Part shown: positions 22,602 through 37,946 of the stretch, piece after piece
How the letters are laid out: every line of letters begins with the position of its first letter
Numbering within the stretch: the first letter of the stretch is position 1
Assembly: GCA_003024785.1 (NCBI GenBank)
Contig: PUQB01000150.1
Coordinates: 372,001 to 436,000 of the forward strand
Origin: Selaginella tamariscina
Taxonomy: Eukaryota; Streptophyta; Lycopodiopsida; Selaginellales; Selaginellaceae
Reading direction: 5' to 3'
Length of the DNA: 64,000 bases
Notes under the pieces: generated by a model
Databases searched by the model: none
What the model was told of the DNA's origin: nothing
The model's input: the letters and a program-made list of their open reading frames with translations, nothing else
Translations under genes and position numbers: made by a program

Positions 22602-25600
22602 AGCTCCACAGTGCCCAAATGCAAATCCAGATGTTTATAAACACAGCATATACAATTGATGCGTGCGTGCGTGCGTGTGTGAATTCAATAGAGTCAATAG
22701 CTGTTTACTCGTATTCTCCACTTGTAACGAAGCAATACCAACGAAAACATTGATGGACGACAATATTTTTGTCAGGTCTTTGCAACCCTTCAACAACACT
22801 TAACTCGCAAATCCAGCACTGCAAAATCATATATATGTATGTATGTATGTATATGTATATTGTGCTATAGAGAGATATGCTCACAAATGGGCTATTCTAT
22901 GTAAATAAGCTACTTTAAGTAGTGAGCGTCGTGTATTGAGTGTGTTTTACACCGTCTTATTATTTTATAAACTTTAGTATTTTCCCCATCAAAAGGAGCT
23001 TCAGAGAATCTTTACAGATGATGCTCTGGGCTGTAATTTCGGTTTTTAGTTTAACTTAAGTACCCCTCTTAAAGGTTAATATGAAATCTGGGTTAAGTTA
23101 GTGTTGTATTTAAACTTTTGTTGTTTAATATCATCATTTTTGTCTCGTGGTTTCTGTTGGAGGAATCTCACAGGTGTGCGTTCGCTTGTGTGTGTGTTAC
23201 ATAAACGCATTCTGAAACTCACACTTGATATAAACTTATCATGTGAAACTTACTCTGTAGTCGACTCAGTTCTATATGTATGTATGTATATAAGATACAG
23301 ATATATATGGTGTGTATGTGCTATGTGTGTGTGTGTGTGTATATATATATGGAATAATTTGGTATTTGGTTATACAGACGCTAGGCAAAGTATCATTACA
23401 AGCACTACTTGACTATTTATTTGAGCAAAATTTTAGCAGCAGAGCTCAGTGGTTTTGAAGACTTATGCTGGAAATGACAGACTAGTTTTACCAGTAATCA
23501 AGGCAAGCTTAACTTGTATGCTAAAAATATATAAGTGTATTAGATCGTAAAGAGACCATCTCTCTCTCTCTCAACTCGGTTTTATTTGCAGACAATAGAT
23601 GCATTATTCAGCAAGGGAGCTTTAACGACTTCTAGTTTTATGTATTATATATATTATATACACATACACATATACATTTCCATATCATGCACATATATCG
23701 CTATTATCACGTACTCTATCTTATTATATATATATATATATTATATCACGTATAACAAGCTATAAATATACGAACCCGCCGCTACAGAAACACATTATGC
23801 ATTGTATCTGCTGCTATATATATATATATAATCCACCGGTATCTTAATATGCGTTGCAAGTATATAGATATATTCATGCGCACGCACACGTGCACACACA
23901 CGCACGCACGCACGTGCACACAGGAAAATGTTGCATTGGATATATACAGATATAGGCATCCTTGTTTGCAGATACATCAGTAAGTGTAAGCAGTATATAG
24001 TATACGTGTGTACAAACATCTAATATAACGTGTAGACAAGCAATAACAAAGTTGTTTTAGAAAGCAATCTTCCTACGTTTGAAATTATTTAATTTCTCTT
24101 ATAACAATAAAGCTAAATAATATTCTGAATATGCAAATGTACTTCCCATATACCTTTGAGATGATTGTGATTCTTCTCATACATATATACATACATATAT
24201 AATATAATATCTTTATGTTAATATGTGGATGATTTTGCAGTGTACGGGAACTGAATTTGCAAGTGAAGTGTTATATATTATTTTAATTTACAATAATTCA
24301 ATTTTAGAGTTTTAAATTTTAGTGAAGACCAGAGGTTTCATCAAAATGGTCGACTTCTTAATTTTGTAAATGAACATTTATAAAATAAAACTTAAATCTG
24401 TAGATTACATTAAATAAAACAAAATGAGATTACGTATGTATTTTAGAAAAGATATTAAACTGATTTATGTAGATAGTTCACACTGTTACGTGTGAGAAAC
24501 ACACACATGTCATGTATTTAAAAAATAAACAACAAATACAAGTCAAAACTAAATAAACCTGTTCTCATAACCGGCCAGCATCCACAAGAGAAGCACACGA
24601 TGCATTTTCATCGCCAAATTCATATTCACAACCTGTATTCATCTTAAATCTTTAAATCTTAAATTAAGTCCTTAAACCTTTAAATCATACATGTGACTTT
24701 TACATTTTAAATCTTAAATTAAATTAAAAAATTTTAAATTTTTTTTTTTTTTTTAAATTTAAGTCTTAATTTAAATCTATTATAATGTGCTTTTTTTAAC
24801 ATGATCATAAGTTCAATCAATAAAATACTGTTACTTTTACTTTCAATATCATTCCATGACTTTTCTATAATCAATATATTTTTTTCTTTTTCTTAACAAA
24901 GATGTGCACAATAGTGATTTATCATTGCTTATTCTAATTACATAGTGAATGTGCCTGTGGCTTTATATATAAGCCTGGTTACCTTATCAACACTTACACG
25001 CTCCAACATTCATTGAATTTAATTTATATAACTATTTATATGCATACCTTGATATTACCTTGAAAATAATCAATCTTGTGACAACGTCCACAGAAAAAAC
25101 TCCATCAGCTACTACCTTATGTTTTACTGCTTGTAACAAAAATATTGTTTTAAAAGTAAACATATTTGCATTACCAAGTTGTTTTATAAAACGTATCAAT
25201 GTGTGTATAAAAAGTTAGTACCTTATAAGCTTATACAAACTTCAAAACATTCAATTGCCTTTCAACATAAAGAGTTTCAACTACTGTTTAAGAGCCATAT
25301 TTGTACAACATAGTTCCAAACTTTTTTTGCAGTGTGCTTATTTTTACAAGATTATATATATGATTGTTTTACAAGCTTGTAAAAGAATTGAATGTGCATA
25401 CACATCCTTTCTCATTTAATTCTTGTACTCATTATTAATAGGCTTAAGCACATACACTTAATAATGAGAGTCCCTAACCATTGAGAAAACACTTTTAGTT
25501 ATAAGAGCCAACTCTAAAACTATTGAAGTTTATACTTTGGATGTTTTACTAGGTAATCGCAACCCACTACCAATCTGTGCACCCCAGTCAAGGACTCCTA

Positions 25601-25700
25601 TTCCTCCATAAATATTTTGTAACAAGAGAGATTGCAAGCATGCTAGAAATTAACCATCACAAGAAACCTGAAATTCAGGGGATACTCACTTTTGACCTTC
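22415..25700. other. AT-rich spacer with microsatellites
   Basis: No gene recognised. It holds CA, TG and GA runs at 22510-22600, TATG runs near 22835, TG/TA runs near 23320-23350, a CACG/GCAC run at 23878-23920 and an AT-palindromic block at 24640-24780 made of TTAAATTTAAG-type words. Confidence 0.6.
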
Positions 25701-26236
25701 ATTTTAAGATGTATGAACCAACCAAGCTATAAGTATTGTTCCTAGCTTGTCATGGATGAGATGGCTGGAGCAAAGCCTCAACCACTAGACTTGCAGAACG
25801 TGAATTCGGGCAATGCCTTTCATGATTGTGAGCGAGTTATATCAAACGGAAGGAATTGGCTAATTCCTTGGATGCGACATACCTGATCACCTTATCAATG
25901 ATAAGAGTAGGCTAAATAGAAGGTGAGATGCACCCTATCGTCTGGAAGTTGTGACGGCACAATATCAGTTACGACACAAGTTTAGAGCTTGCACTGGTAG
26001 GAGAATTGTGAACACAAGGACTCTTACTACATATACTCTACTTAAATTATGTGATGGAGCCTCCCCCCTCCCGCCTCCCGTCCCCCGTTTTGCTAGTTGT
26101 TGTAAGTGTACTGGCATGGAAAATTAGCCTTAGCAAAATAAGAGATAGACTCTGGGAATTAAACTTACACTCATGGGGGTTAGGTCAACCCTAGGTGTCA
26201 CATTTGTTGCTTAGTGGAGTCATTCAACTCAATTTG
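25701..26236. other. Spacer with an unexplained moderately GC-rich stretch
   Basis: From about 25755 to 26000 the base composition is closer to coding DNA, with short open stretches such as MDEMAGAKPQPLDLQNVNSG on the plus strand, but no family was recognised and frames break. It may be an old gene or retroelement scrap. Confidence 0.25.
26062..26087 (-). other. G-quadruplex motif on the minus strand
   Basis: On the plus strand, C runs of 6, 3, 2, 3 and 5 are separated by 1-2 bases (63-68, 70-72, 74-75, 77-79 and 82-86 of the 26.0-kb block). The complement meets the G3+N1-7 rule for a four-stack quadruplex. It is a sharp contrast to the surrounding AT-rich DNA. Confidence 0.7.
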
Positions 26237-27560
26237 ATCATGGGTCACATAACTGAATAGCATAGGGGCCCTCTCATAAACATTAATTGGCCTTTTGTCG
26301 AGTAGACGGATAATGCTATTACACTTAGTATTGGAGTTGACCTAAGTTCAATTTTCATTAAGAATGAACTGGGATGGTAGCTCATGCATCACATGTAAGA
26401 GTACTTTGTTTCATCAGACTGATTAATAGATTTACCATAATAGTGAGTGTGATGTGAGCTCATCACTGATGGATAAGCCTCCTATGCTTCACTCAATAAA
26501 AAAGGGGAAGTGATAGTGCTATTATACTAATGCATCCAAATACACTGAACTCGCCAGAGTCAACCAGAAAACCTATATGCTTCACTCAATAAAAAAAAAG
26601 GGAAGTGATAGTGCTATTATACTAATGAGCGTTCTTAAGCCATCTAGATACATTGAACTCGCCAGAGTCAACTAGAAAACCTATATGGACTTAACCAAAA
26701 TACAAACACTTAAGGGGAGGGTTTTTTAAAAGGTAAGTTTTAGCTTTTCTTAGAGTTTTCTGTAAATACCTAGCAACACCTGGCCAAATGATCATTAAAT
26801 ACCCAAGTGTATTAAACGGGCTTTTTTTTATTACATCTAGGGCTGGTCAACATAATTCGGTAGGTAACAACAGTCAACTCCCAAAATAAAAGTAAAAGTC
26901 ATAAAAAAACTATGACACTTTCTTTGTATTTGAAAATGTCAATGTCCTCGTTAATAAATAATTCTAACTCCAAGACTAGATTAGGTTAAAAAAATTAACT
27001 AAAAATTAATGCTAATCACTTTATACGAAGTTAGCAAAAAATTCACATAATCTACATTAATCCCCTTGCATTACTTGAAGCCAAGTACTCCAAAGTTATT
27101 GTTGATTGAGTTGCTAACTCAATTGCCGGAGGCACAACTTGCAATATGAAGTCACTTGGAGACCTTTGCATGGTTGCAAAGTTTATCACCTAACACAAAC
27201 AAAAAATTAGTTAATTTCTTTATTTTAATTAAAATTTATATTGGAGGCCTCTAATTAATATTATTTGTCGGCCCTTAGGTTAATAAAAATAAAACTCACT
27301 TTATTCTCAACATCATTATAATCAATTTGAGACTTCATTTCAAACTTATTCACCAACTCCATCATGTTTTATAGATTCTCCAATGGTTCTCCTGCGAGAT
27401 AACCTTTTCATTTGACAAGATATTCAAACTTATGTTTTTGCCACCCATGAACAGTGTCACAGTTGCATGGTGGAGATAATCAGCTCAGGTAGATCATGCA
27501 TCACCCAGCTGAATAGCATAGGGGCCCTCTCATAAACATCAATTGGCCCTTTGTCGAGTT
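26237..27560. repeat. Direct repeats flanking a 1.2-kb spacer
   Basis: A segment of about 68 bp (GAATAGCATAGGGGCCCTCT and its flanks) occurs at 26237-26303 and again at 27492-27560 with few differences. Between them, a unit of about 115 bp carrying GGGAAGTGATAGTGCTATTA and ACTGAACTCGCCAGAGTCAAC is duplicated in tandem (about 26479-26690). The larger pair could be remains of two LTRs. No gene was seen in between. Confidence 0.55.
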
Positions 27561-29823
27561 GGCATAAGGGAAGAGGGATAGTGCTATTACAAATGTTCCT
27601 CTTTTTTAATATAGACTCCTCCCTGACTAGCTTAGGGGGCGGCTATAAGTTAGTATATCTCTTCGGATGTTTCTTGTCTTTGTGGAATGGTTCGAGCAAA
27701 TTAACATGGAACACATTGTATATCACTCCCAACTCCTAAGGAAGATTTAACTTATAAGCCACATTCCCTACTTGCTATACCACCTTATATGTGCCTATAT
27801 AGTGCAAAAAACTTCCTCAATAGAGTTGCTAGAAGCTTGGGAACCTTCAGGTTTCTAGTACTTAGCAATTTACCATATTCGTTAACCTGATATTATACAT
27901 TACACCAATGCTTATCGTATTACTAACAATACCTTTCCTATGCTATAGTTATCGCTTGATGAGCAGCTTCTCATGCACGATGCAATTTTAGTGAACTCTG
28001 CTACAAAAGAAACTTGATTGGCATTATCTTTTAGCAACACCATGCTCCATAGAATATCACCTTTATTCTCAGTCAACACCTTCATTAGACTACACCCAAT
28101 GCGTCAAGTTATTATAACATATCTAACCATATTTAAGTGTTAGCCCAATCGAGTTGATCATCATGAATAGCACTTAAGATAATCCTCAACTTGTTAATTC
28201 ACCTCTCCGTTTGACCATCTGTTAGCAATGGTAAGTTATACTAAACTTGAGCATTGTACTATTGCCTGAATAATATTCCAAAACTTGCTTATAAACCAAG
28301 ATCCCAATTAAGATCATTGTTTTTGGTAGACCATCCACTCTTAATTTTGTGGAAGAAAAACTTTGCCGTTTGTCTTGTGTTCACCATCTCTATTATTGAA
28401 TGAAATGAGTAACCTTCGAAAATGATCAACTACCACCATGAGAGTATCAAAACCACATAAGACTTTGGTAAGCCTGTGATAAATACCACTTTGGAATGGC
28501 CTTTTGAAATCAATATGCACTACAATTTCCCAACTTGTTTTGTGATTGTTGGACATGTTTTAATATCATCATCTACCATTCTCGACTAATAGAACCCTCA
28601 TTTCAATGGAGTCAACATTTTGTATCTTCTACCATGTCTTGCCAAAGGAACATCATGATGCTCCTTTAACAACATCCTTCTAAAACATAGAGTCGCTTTT
28701 CCTTATAATAAAGAATTCCATCATGTACTACAAAATATGCTCACTTGATTATCTTGTTGGAATATCATCATTTTTATGCAATTAATGAATTTGTTTTCTC
28801 TTTACTATCAGGGCCAAAGCCTTTTTAACAAACTCATCTTGAGGGTATGCATCACAAATTCATTGACTAAAGTGAGACTGAAACTGACATGATACATATA
28901 TAATGAGCTTGTTTATTGAGTGCATCAGCTACGACATTGTCTTTTCGCTTTGTGCTTAATTTCAAGTTATCGAGATAATTTCTGTTGCCATCTTGCATAT
29001 TTAGTGATAATTTTGGCTACCTTTCAAAATATCTGAGAATTACATTATTTGTTTAAACCAAAATGCCATGACTTGAAAGATAATGATGCCAGTGTCTAAG
29101 GAAGCAATAACATGCATCTCTTTTTCATGAGTAGGCCACCACACTTACGTTGCATCCAACTTAGAAAAGAAGGTCACCAGGTGCCCCTCTTGTTGCAGCA
29201 AAGTTAGATTCATCACACTTCACCTCAAACAAATCTTTGAAATCAGCAACCGCAAAATAGGCCCATAAGAGATAGCCTCTTTGAGCTTGACAAACGCATG
29301 TTGGCACTCTAAAATCCAGTGCCACGAAATGTTTTTATGAAATTGTCAATGGGGCTACTATCTTCGAATAATATTTAATAAATTTGCAATAATAACTAAT
29401 TAGACAAGAAATGCTCTAACGTTATGCACATCTTTCAATGCTGACAAAATTGATTTAGACCATGACCTAAACCACTAAAAATTTAAGATGGTTTAAATCA
29501 AAAAAATTTAGCTCAATATATATATGATTTTTGATGATCTTCAATTATATAAAATACATAAATTAAATCTTATATTCTTTAACATTATGAATATATAGTA
29601 TTAAATTATTAATTATATATAATAATAATATATATACTTAACTCTAAATTTTGGTTTTACTATTCATGAATAGTGAAACCATGGTCTAAATCAATTTTGT
29701 TAATCAATGACATTGCTGGCCATTCAGTCATGGCCTAAACTTTCTTCGGATCTATTGAGACCTTTTCACTTGAGATCGAGTGCCTCAAAAAATTAATCTT
29801 GGTTTGCCCAAATCCGCACTTAA
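27561..29823 (-). mobile_element. Old Ty3/gypsy remnant, fossil
   Basis: The minus strand carries scattered, heavily decayed pieces of a gypsy polyprotein: integrase-like words at 28341-28556 (GFDTLMVVVDHF) and a reverse transcriptase end at about 29740-29823 (KINFLRHSISSEKVSIDPKK). Many breaks; clearly an old copy. It carries the MITE at 29441-29703 and is cut at 29824 by element A. The piece that should continue on the far side of A is not found. Confidence 0.55.
29441..29703. mobile_element. MITE with 20-bp perfect inverted repeats
   Basis: A 263-bp AT-rich insertion. CAAAATTGATTTAGACCATG at about 29444-29463 is the exact complement of CATGGTCTAAATCAATTTTG at about 29680-29699, and the match extends outwards with two mismatches. 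TCAATG lies directly outside on both sides (29435-29440 and 29704-29709), a likely target duplication. No coding capacity. It sits inside the old gypsy remnant. Superfamily is not fixed by these ends. Confidence 0.75.
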
Positions 29824-30307
29824 TGTCAAGGCCGAAGCCAAGAACAAAGTAAAAGCAGAATCTTTAATGAAGAAAAGTGAAGAAAATGAAAAGGAAAAAA
29901 ATATACTAATTAATTAATGTTACAAGAGATCAGTCAACAACTGGTGTTGAACCAGAATACTAAAACCTAACCCTAGCCTCCTTTATATATGAGAGCTTGG
30001 CGACCATGGACCATTGATGTAGATTTGAATCTAGACCTCCGGTTCTGAACTTGAATCTGGACCACCGATTACAGATATGAATTGGACCTCCAGTTCTGAA
30101 CTTGGATCTGGACCACGATTACATATCTGAATCTGGACCACTAGTCTGAAATTGAATCTGAACCATCAGCTTTTGATCCTGGAATATTCCCAAAGGAATA
30201 TTCTAATGTTAGCATATTCCAATACTATCATCAGCATCAACTTGGTATTGGCATATTCTAGTATCAGCATCAGCATTGTCTCGGTATTATTCTGGTGGTT
30301 CATGACA
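29824..30307 (-). repeat. 3' LTR of element A
   Basis: 484 bp, TG...CA in both senses (TGTCAAGG ... TTCATGACA). Read on the minus strand it holds imperfect tandem words TCCAGATTCA / GTGGTCCAGAT and a TATA box (TATATAAAGGAGG). Confidence 0.85.
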
Positions 30308-33300
30308 CCATCCCCCTCTTCGACGGTGAGTTCCACGAGCTATAGCATGAGCTTGATGTGGTTTGGCAGGGTATTGGCGGTGAAAAGTGGCAATCGCCTC
30401 TTGAGCATGAGCAAGATTCTCCTCGGCTCCCAAGTACGGTCGCTTGGAGAATAACCAACCCAATCAACGAGGTAGTAGAGCTTATCATGAAGAAGTTTAG
30501 AAGCCAAGATAGTGGCAACCTCGTACTCTGGTGTACCATCAAACTTGATTGGTGGTGGTGGTGGTACCGTGTGGTTGACAAAAATATTCGGAGTATATGG
30601 TTTGAGGATAGAGACATGAAAGACCGGATGAACCTTCATGGTGCTGGAAGATGAAAACGAAAGGCGACATCGTTGATCTTACCAATTATAAGAAATGGTC
30701 TAAGGCGTTGGTAATCAAGCTTGTCACATGGCTTGGTGGTCTTGAGATTGTGTTGAAGAAGCCAAACTCGGTCACCAACTTGAAAAGCAGGAGCAAGACG
30801 GCGGTGTTGATTAGCAACCACTTTGTGGGAAGCTTGGGCATGGTGCAAGTGATGAGCCAACTCCTCGTGAATCCAATGAAGGCGATCAAGACAGGCTTCA
30901 GCTGATGGGTTCACAGGGACATTGATGCGGGAATGCAAAGACCATCGGGGATGTTACCCAGTGATTGCAAAGAATGGTGACTGACCTGTTGAGGTATGCA
31001 CTGAGTTGTTGTATGCAAACTTTGCAATGGGAAAAAGGTCAACCCAATTGTCCTGTTGGTAGTTGCTAAATCACCGAAGATATTGCTCCATGGTTTGGAT
31101 GTATGCTCCGTTTGACCATCAGTTTGTGGATGGTAACTTAAGGAGAGCCTGCACTGAATATGGAGGAGTTCAAGCAACTGCTTCCAAAACTTGGCAGCAA
31201 ACTGGGGCCACGATCACTAACAATGTTCTCTAGCAAGCTATGTAACCGAAAGACCTCCTGTACCACTAGATCAACCGTCTCCTCGCTTGTGATGGATTTG
31301 GTGCATGGGATGAAATGAGCCATCTTGGAAAACCTATCCACCACAATCAATGCTGAGTCGAATCCTTTAGAACTTGAGAGATCTGTGATGAAGTCCATGG
31401 AAATTGACTTCCACGGGCCACTTGGAACCGGCAATGGCTGGAGCAAACCATATGGGCGATGGCGAGGAACCTTGGATCGGCAACATACATCAACAAGTGC
31501 GTATGAAATTAGCCACATACCTACGAAGTTGAGGCCACCAATAACTGTGGGTAACAAGCTCGAGTGTCTTGTGAGCTTCAAAATGTCGACAACAACAGCA
31601 TCATGGCAAGACTGTAATACCTGAAGACGGCAAGGACCTTCCAGTATATACAGGAGTTCGTTGTAGAACAGCAAGTCGTCACGAATATCGAACCGCCTAT
31701 AGTCGCCATGGTCATAATTGGGGTTGGAACTCAAAGCGATCTGGAACAATATGGTTCAAAACATCCTGAGCAAAGGCATCAGCTGGTAGCATCATGTGAA
31801 CCATGTCCAAAATGTTGGAATCCATTGGAGATGGTGTTACCTCGACAACCATCACTTTTAAATGATCGGATCCCAAAAGAACCTGCCGTTGTTGGTCAAA
31901 TGTTGGATCACCGAGATGAGGGATCGTCGGGATATAGCATTCGGCTTACCCTGCTGTGAACCTGGTCGATACGTGATGACAAAGTTGAATCGTGCTAAGA
32001 ATTGGGCCCAATGAAATTGCCGACGACTCAAAACTTGTGCTGATTGGAAGTACATGAGGTTCTTATGGTCATTGTAGACTACTACCTAGTGTGGTAAACC
32101 TTCCAGGAAATGCCTCTATTCTTCAAACGAATCCACAATAGCCAGAAGTTTTTATCATGTACCTCATAATTGATCTCCGGTGCGAGAAACTTGTGGGAGT
32201 GAAACGCTACCAAGTGAAGCTAATCATCTTCACCGACCTAAGAAAGGATGCTCCCAAGTGCAAAGTCCAATGCATCTGCCTTGATGACAAAAGGTTTGTC
32301 AAGATCCAATATTGGAGCAAAGGTGAAGGCCTGCTTAGGGTTTTGAAGGCAGCATCCACCTCCTGTGTCCACACAAACTGCTTGTCCTTTTGTGTGAGTG
32401 TGGTGAGTGGCAACACGATTTTGGAGTAGTCCTTTATGAACTTGTGGTAAAAATTGGCAAAGCCGAGGAAACACTGAACATCCTGTACATACGAGGACCT
32501 GCCAATATAACACAGTCCTCACCTTGGCAGGATCTATTGAAACTCCTGCAGGCGAGACGATGTACCCCAGGAACTCTACATGGTCTTGCTCAAAATTGCA
32601 CTTCTCCAGCTTGGCATAAAGGCCATGGTCCCGTAACTTTTGCAAAACTTGCCGAACGTGTTCCTCGTGCTCCTCTAATGTCTTGGAATATATGAGAATG
32701 TCGTCAAGGTACACGATCATGAATATGTCCAAGAATTTGCAAAAAATGTCATTGGCCATATGTTGAAAGACAACCAGTGCATTGGTGAGACCAAATGGCA
32801 TCATCGTGTATTCGAAATGTCCGTACCGCGTGCGGAATGTAGTCTTCCACTCGTCCCCCTGGCGAATCCTAAGTAAGTTATATGCACCTCGAAGGTCAAT
32901 CTTGCTGAAGCCTTAGTAAGACGCTCCAAAATGCTCGATATCAATGGTAAGGGGTATACATGTGTATATGTACATGCATATAATGTACATGTTCGATAAG
33001 AGATAATTTAAAATGTTTATGTTTTATTTAGAGAAGATAGGCACACCGGCTGGAGACTTGGAGTGTCAAATGAATCTCTTGGAAAGGTTCTCCTCGATAT
33101 ATGCCCACAAAACCTCGAGCTCCACTGGAGAAAGTTCATAAATCGGCCCCCAAGGGGGTTGAGCACCCTCCACCAAGTCAAAGGATAGTCGTATGGCCGG
33201 TGTTTCAGGAGCTTACTAGCCTTGACCTTTTTTGAAGATGTTAGCAAACTCACTGTACTTAGCTGGTAAACTGGAGTGGTGACTTATTCGAGTGGACTCA

Positions 33301-35047
33301 GCTACTGGGTGATAACTACAACAAAAACTGATAAAGGATCTTGTTACCCTCCTTAATGAATTTGTCCAACGAATCGTGCAAACTCGCAAGGACTTGGGAG
33401 ATTTGGAAACCTTTACCTCCTTTGGCAAACTGAAACACCGCTTGCGCCAGTCATGGTCGGATTGTGCAACTCAAACCATGGGATACCAAGGATGACTAGG
33501 TACTCAGGACTGCTGATCATATTGAATGAAATCCTGCAGGAACTATCTTTTAGGGTCACCTAGATGGGCTCAGACTCCTCAACAACAGCACGTGATGCCA
33601 CAGGCCAGGGAATCCACGACTGAAACATGAACTTGGTACGGAACTTCTTCAGGAAAATGGAGTGTCATGTGCAAAGGTGCGATCCATAAAACAAGCATTG
33701 GCTCCTGAGTCAATAGAGTTGATGCTGTGACCTTGCGCCTTGCCATGCAAAGCTCAGCTTGTGTGCAAAGGACTTACTAGCTCAAGACGATGGAATGAAG
33801 CCCATTGTTTGGAGTTAAATGAAGTAAGTCTAGCCAAAGTAGGAGCTGTTTTTGGTTACCATCCCATAAGGAACTTGCTAAGGACTTTAAAACTATTGCT
33901 TTGGCTCAAGGCTGGGACTCTCAGGGCGAACGTGGTTACCATAATAGGTTGAGGATTCATGGGATGGACATGGTTGACCATGCGCCTTGGCTTGTTCGGG
34001 CAGTTGATCACGATGTGACCAGACCACCGCAATACAAGCATAAACCGTTCGTCCTACTCATTGCTTCTCAGTGCTATCAACGGTACGTCGAGCTTGGGCT
34101 ACATCACACTCCATGGGAACTAGGCTTCTAACTGGGACTTGACTAGGAGCATGGGTTACCATTGGTACTGTTGTGGTGATGCTATGCTGCAGCATACGTA
34201 TACTCCCTCGGATTCCTGGAGTCACTCTGACCGGTGCTCAAATAATCGATTGTCGCACTGTTGACACGACTGATAGTTTCAGAGAGACTTACTGGTCCTC
34301 ATGAAAAGTTAAGAGAAGGTCCTTAGCATCGTTGAAAGCCCTTGGCAAAATTGATCAATCAAAGCTTCCTCATCCCATGGCATTGCATGCCAAAAGGTAA
34401 ACCCTGATGCATATACTGACGCTGGACGATTACTCTGTTGAAGTCAATGAATCTTGTTGATTATCGTTCGAGGATGTCGATGTCGCCAAAGCAATGTTTA
34501 AATTCCAAACGAACGATTCGAAAGTCGTCCAACAGCGGTGAGTTCTTTTCTAGTAAAGGCGCAAACCAGGTTCGAGCAGTGCCAGTGAGTAGTAGTTCAA
34601 CTAGACCCACCTTTGAATGATCATCAGCATAGCGACTAGGGTTCATCCGAATGACCAAGCAAAATCTGGTTCATGAATCCACAGAATTGGAGATCTCATA
34701 CCGTCAAACTTTTTATGGCAGACTAACCTTAATTCCCATGGTGCTGTAGAGGAACCTGAGCTCGAAGGCTTGCCTTGTAGCGATTGAATCTGGCGTGTGA
34801 GTTCGGCCACTTGCTGCACTAGCTTTTGACCCTCCTGATCCTGCCACTCCTTGATCCTAGCAAGCTCATGCTTTTTTGCCATCAACCGCTGATTCTTGCT
34901 AGTCAACTGCTGGTTCTCTTGCTTTACCCGGTGACCTCCATGCACAAACAATCCAACTCTAAAAGCATGCGTGTATACTCCTGTTGAGTGATTGCTGCCA
35001 TTGCTCTAGCATGACTGGAACGAATGTGAAGGGATTCCGGTTCAAAC

Positions 35048-35253
35048 TGTCAAGGCCGAAGCCAAGAACAGAGTAAAAGGAATCTTTAATGAAGAAAAGG
35101 AAGAAAATGAAAAGAAAAGATATCCTAATTAATTAATGCTACAAGAGATGGGTAAACGGTGTTGAACCGGAATACTAAAACCTAACCCTAGCCTCCTTTA
35201 TATATGAGGGCGTGGCGATCGTGGACCACTAGTGTAGATCTGAATCTGGACTT
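35048..35253 (-). repeat. Truncated 5' LTR of element A
   Basis: About 206 bp matching the first part of the LTR at 29824-30307, starting TGTCAAGGCCGAAGCC. The match stops at GAATCTGGAC, about 35253, where intron-like DNA of the cofactor D fragment begins. No target duplication is possible on this side. Confidence 0.8.
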
Positions 35254-35335
35254 GATACACACATGCATATGTGCTGTAATATGTACATACTGCATGTGTG
35301 TACAGTTCAGAATGTGTATGTAAATACACATATAA

Positions 35336-37647
<2,312 letters not shown>

Positions 37648-37673
37648 GTATACATCTGTATATGCAGGCTATA

Positions 37674-37896
37674 TTCTCAAAACGGGGACCTTCCCCGATC
37701 ACACCTGATATTCTCAAGGTTAGAACATTCTTGCGGCTATCTCACCCTTGTCAAAGACTCATTGACAGGAGGCACCTTCTGCGTACGATGGATATGATTT
37801 CTACAGCGGGACCTCCATGGCTTGTCCACATGCCACTGAAGTTGCTGCACTGTTAAAGGCAAGTATCCATCCTGGAGTCCTGCATCAAATCTGCAG
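37674..37896 (+). pseudogene. Subtilisin-like protease fragment
   Basis: It reads [15 protein letters not shown] (37674-37718), then in another frame [13 protein letters not shown], a stop, and [20 protein letters not shown] with PHATEVAALLKASIHP. GTSMACPH is the active-site Ser motif of plant subtilases (S8 family), which are secreted peptidases. The spacer between ILK and NILAA (usually PDVTAPGV) is deleted, and the end WSPA.IKSA near 37880 is also shifted. So this is a dead scrap of about 75 codons. It abuts the cofactor D exon by only 26 bp and lies tail to tail with the kinase gene, which ends 50 bp on. Confidence 0.85.
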
Positions 37897-37946
37897 GGTT
37901 TGTGCAGGAGACATGTTGACATGTGCATTAAACCATGCGTTTGTGT

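Larger units (their letters stand above)
29824..35253 (-). mobile_element. Ty3/gypsy chromovirus A, fossil, right LTR truncated
   Basis: Transcribed right to left. Parts in order: truncated 5' LTR (35048-35253), gag (about 34300-34950, with a zinc-knuckle region near 34000), protease (near 33700), reverse transcriptase (about 32240-33450, with YLDDILIYSK), RNase H (about 31900-32420), integrase (about 30950-31750, with SDRGP), chromodomain (about 30370-30530, with YLVDWVGYSPSDRTWEP), polypurine tract (30308-30321) and 3' LTR (29824-30307). It is clearly broken, with roughly ten or more breaks. The two LTRs still align well where both exist, so the age is moderate. It lies in the older gypsy remnant. 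Same lineage as element B. Confidence 0.85.

Noticed and set aside
23101-23412. 103-codon plus-strand frame
   Set aside because: It runs through TG/TA microsatellites and has no protein-like conservation or splice context.
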